Shown here in pieces: positions 63,084 to 64,000 of a stretch of DNA of 64,000 nucleotides. How positions within the stretch are numbered: position 1 is the first letter of the stretch; each line of letters begins with the position of its first letter. Where the stretch lies: contig NZ_JAENRY010000016.1 of assembly GCF_016612545.1 (NCBI RefSeq), positions 1 through 64,000 on the forward strand, written 5' to 3'. The position numbers were made by a program, and so were the translations under genes. The notes under the pieces were generated by a model, which did no database searches, was not told the origin of the DNA, and worked only from the letters and a program-made list of their open reading frames with translations. Origin of the DNA: Streptomyces sp. MBT65. Its GTDB lineage: Bacteria > Actinomycetota > Actinomycetes > Streptomycetales > Streptomycetaceae.

Positions 63084-64000
63084 TCACTTCTCCGCCGGAG
63101 GCGAACTCGGGCTGTACGCGTCGAGCGCGGCGAGCCGGAGCGCCGCCGCCACCCGGGTCATCGCCTCGGTGGGCGGCGGGTGCGGAAGCCGGGCCAGCAG
63201 GAGGCGGCGTTGTTCCTGGGGGCCGCCGCGTACCGGCAGCACGCGTACGCCCGGTGGGACGGCGGGGGCCAGGGACGCGGGCACCGTGGTCAGGCCGCAG
63301 CCCGCCGCGACCAGATGGAGCTTGGCCAGCCAGTCGCGGGCGGTGTGGGCGATCTCGGGGCGCTCGTCCAGGCCGGGCCACACGCCCATGAGGCGGTCCT
63401 CGCCGGAGGAGGAACTCGCGATCCAGCGCCGCCCGCGCAGGTCGGCCACGTCGACGTAGTCGCCGCGGGCGAGTGGATGCGTGGCGGGTACCGCGAGGCA
63501 CAGGGGGCGCTCGGTGAGCGTGCGCAGCACCAGCGGCGGTGATTCGGTGTCCGGCGGCCGGAACGGGGGCGCCGACGCCAGCAGGGCCAGGTCGAGGCTG
63601 CCTGCCCGCAGCGCGCGTACCAGCGCCGGGGTGCCGCCCTCCCGGCTGACGACGCGCAGGTCGGGGTCGCTGCGGCGCAGGGCGAGCAGGACGCGTGGCA
63701 GCAGGGCGGCTCCGGCGCTGGGCAGCCAGCCCAGGCGGACGGTCGCGGCCTCGGTGGGCAGCCCGGACAGTTCGCGGGCGGTGGTGTCGATCTCGTCGAG
63801 CACGACCGTCGCCCGCCGCATGACGATGCGGCCGGCCGGGGTCAGCCGTACGCCGTCGCGCCGCCGTTCCAGCAGTTCCGCGCCCGCGGCCCGTTCGATC
63901 GCGGCGATCTGCCGGGACACCGCCGACTGGGTGTAGCCCAGCGACACGGCGGCGGCCGTGAAGGTCCCCTGTTCGGCGACCGCGCGGAAGACGCGCAGGG
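63084..64000 (-). CDS. LysR-family regulator, 5' end beyond window
   Basis: The readable part spans about 305 codons, beginning inside the HTH (LRVFRAVAEQGTFTAAAVSLGYTQSAVSRQIAAIERAAGAELLERRRDGVRLTPAG) and continuing through the effector domain to DAYSPSSPPAEK. Only a handful of N-terminal residues should be missing. The 167-bp interval between the truncated MFS gene and its stop shows nothing I can name. If it diverges from a neighbour, that gene lies outside the window. Confidence 0.88.
   Translation of the reverse strand, partial: LRVFRAVAEQGTFTAAAVSLGYTQSAVSRQIAAIERAAGAELLERRRDGVRLTPAGRIVMRRATVVLDEIDTTARELSGLPTEAATVRLGWLPSAGAALLPRVLLALRRSDPDLRVVSREGGTPALVRALRAGSLDLALLASAPPFRPPDTESPPLVLRTLTERPLCLAVPATHPLARGDYVDVADLRGRRWIASSSSGEDRLMGVWPGLDERPEIAHTARDWLAKLHLVAAGCGLTTVPASLAPAVPPGVRVLPVRGGPQEQRRLLLARLPHPPPTEAMTRVAAALRLAALDAYSPSSPPAEK

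Noticed and set aside
1..64000. rRNA, tRNA, phage or insertion-sequence content
   Set aside because: No conserved rRNA or cloverleaf segments, transposase motifs or terminal inverted repeats were seen while reading both strands; a tRNA scan would settle it.

Overview
The window is about 72% G+C by eye, has dense genes with strong third-position G/C bias, and carries a long chaplin with a sortase signal, an SsgA-like sporulation protein, several ECF sigma factors and a rare TTA leucine codon. Together these point to a Streptomyces chromosome, probably an accessory-rich part of the arm rather than the conserved core. I see no rRNA, tRNA, CRISPR array, integrase or intact insertion sequence. About 60 genes are supported, plus a 27-residue leader peptide, and four of the genes are broken or decayed.

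Region by region. 1-9.9 kb: an FHA-FHA-ABC transporter, an AraC regulator divergent from a short-chain dehydrogenase, an aldo/keto reductase divergent from a LysR regulator, a DinB-like protein, adenosine deaminase and a glyoxalase-fold protein. 10-20 kb: an orphan BlaI-type repressor, a frameshifted dienelactone hydrolase, a secreted PI-PLC-like lipase, an ArsR/AHSA1 pair with a 32-bp operator, an aldehyde dehydrogenase, and an ECF42-type sigma factor coupled to a YCII protein. 20-25.6 kb: a cytosolic AmiC-like ligand-binding protein ahead of an NCS1 permease that ends in an eight-cysteine module. 25.7-31 kb: a four-gene sulfone/sulfonate sulfur-scavenging operon (sfnG, FMN reductase, msuC/sfnB-like, ssuD) behind a cysteine-type leader peptide and competing RNA hairpins, divergent from a LysR gene. 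31-35.5 kb: a degenerate 33-35 bp tandem repeat, then a light-response cluster (photolyase, LitR/CarH-type MerR regulator, ECF sigma factor, SPW membrane protein).

37.4-43 kb: an APC permease, a ROK regulator and a secreted GH2 exo-beta-glucosaminidase. Matching 20-bp operator-like sites overlap the permease promoter and lie at the predicted transcription start of the glucosaminidase. This looks like a chitosan-oligomer/glucosamine regulon with an unexpected transporter type. 43-50 kb: a secreted protein of unknown role, small stress and acetyltransferase genes, a MerR/MFS efflux pair, a frameshifted epimerase-like gene, a LysR gene and the chaplin. 50-64 kb: a secreted tripeptidyl aminopeptidase-type hydrolase, asparagine synthetase, a permease plus arginine deiminase operon, a baeRF-type protein, a Gfo/Idh/MocA oxidoreductase, a Tat-exported phosphocholine phospholipase C, an SsgA-like protein, a truncated MFS gene and a LysR gene cut by the window edge.

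Most genes form short divergent regulator/target pairs. Several convergent neighbours overlap at their 3' ends (8282-8300, 33147-33158, 52355-52366, 59493-59503). Functions are inferred from motifs and family memory only; no database search was run.
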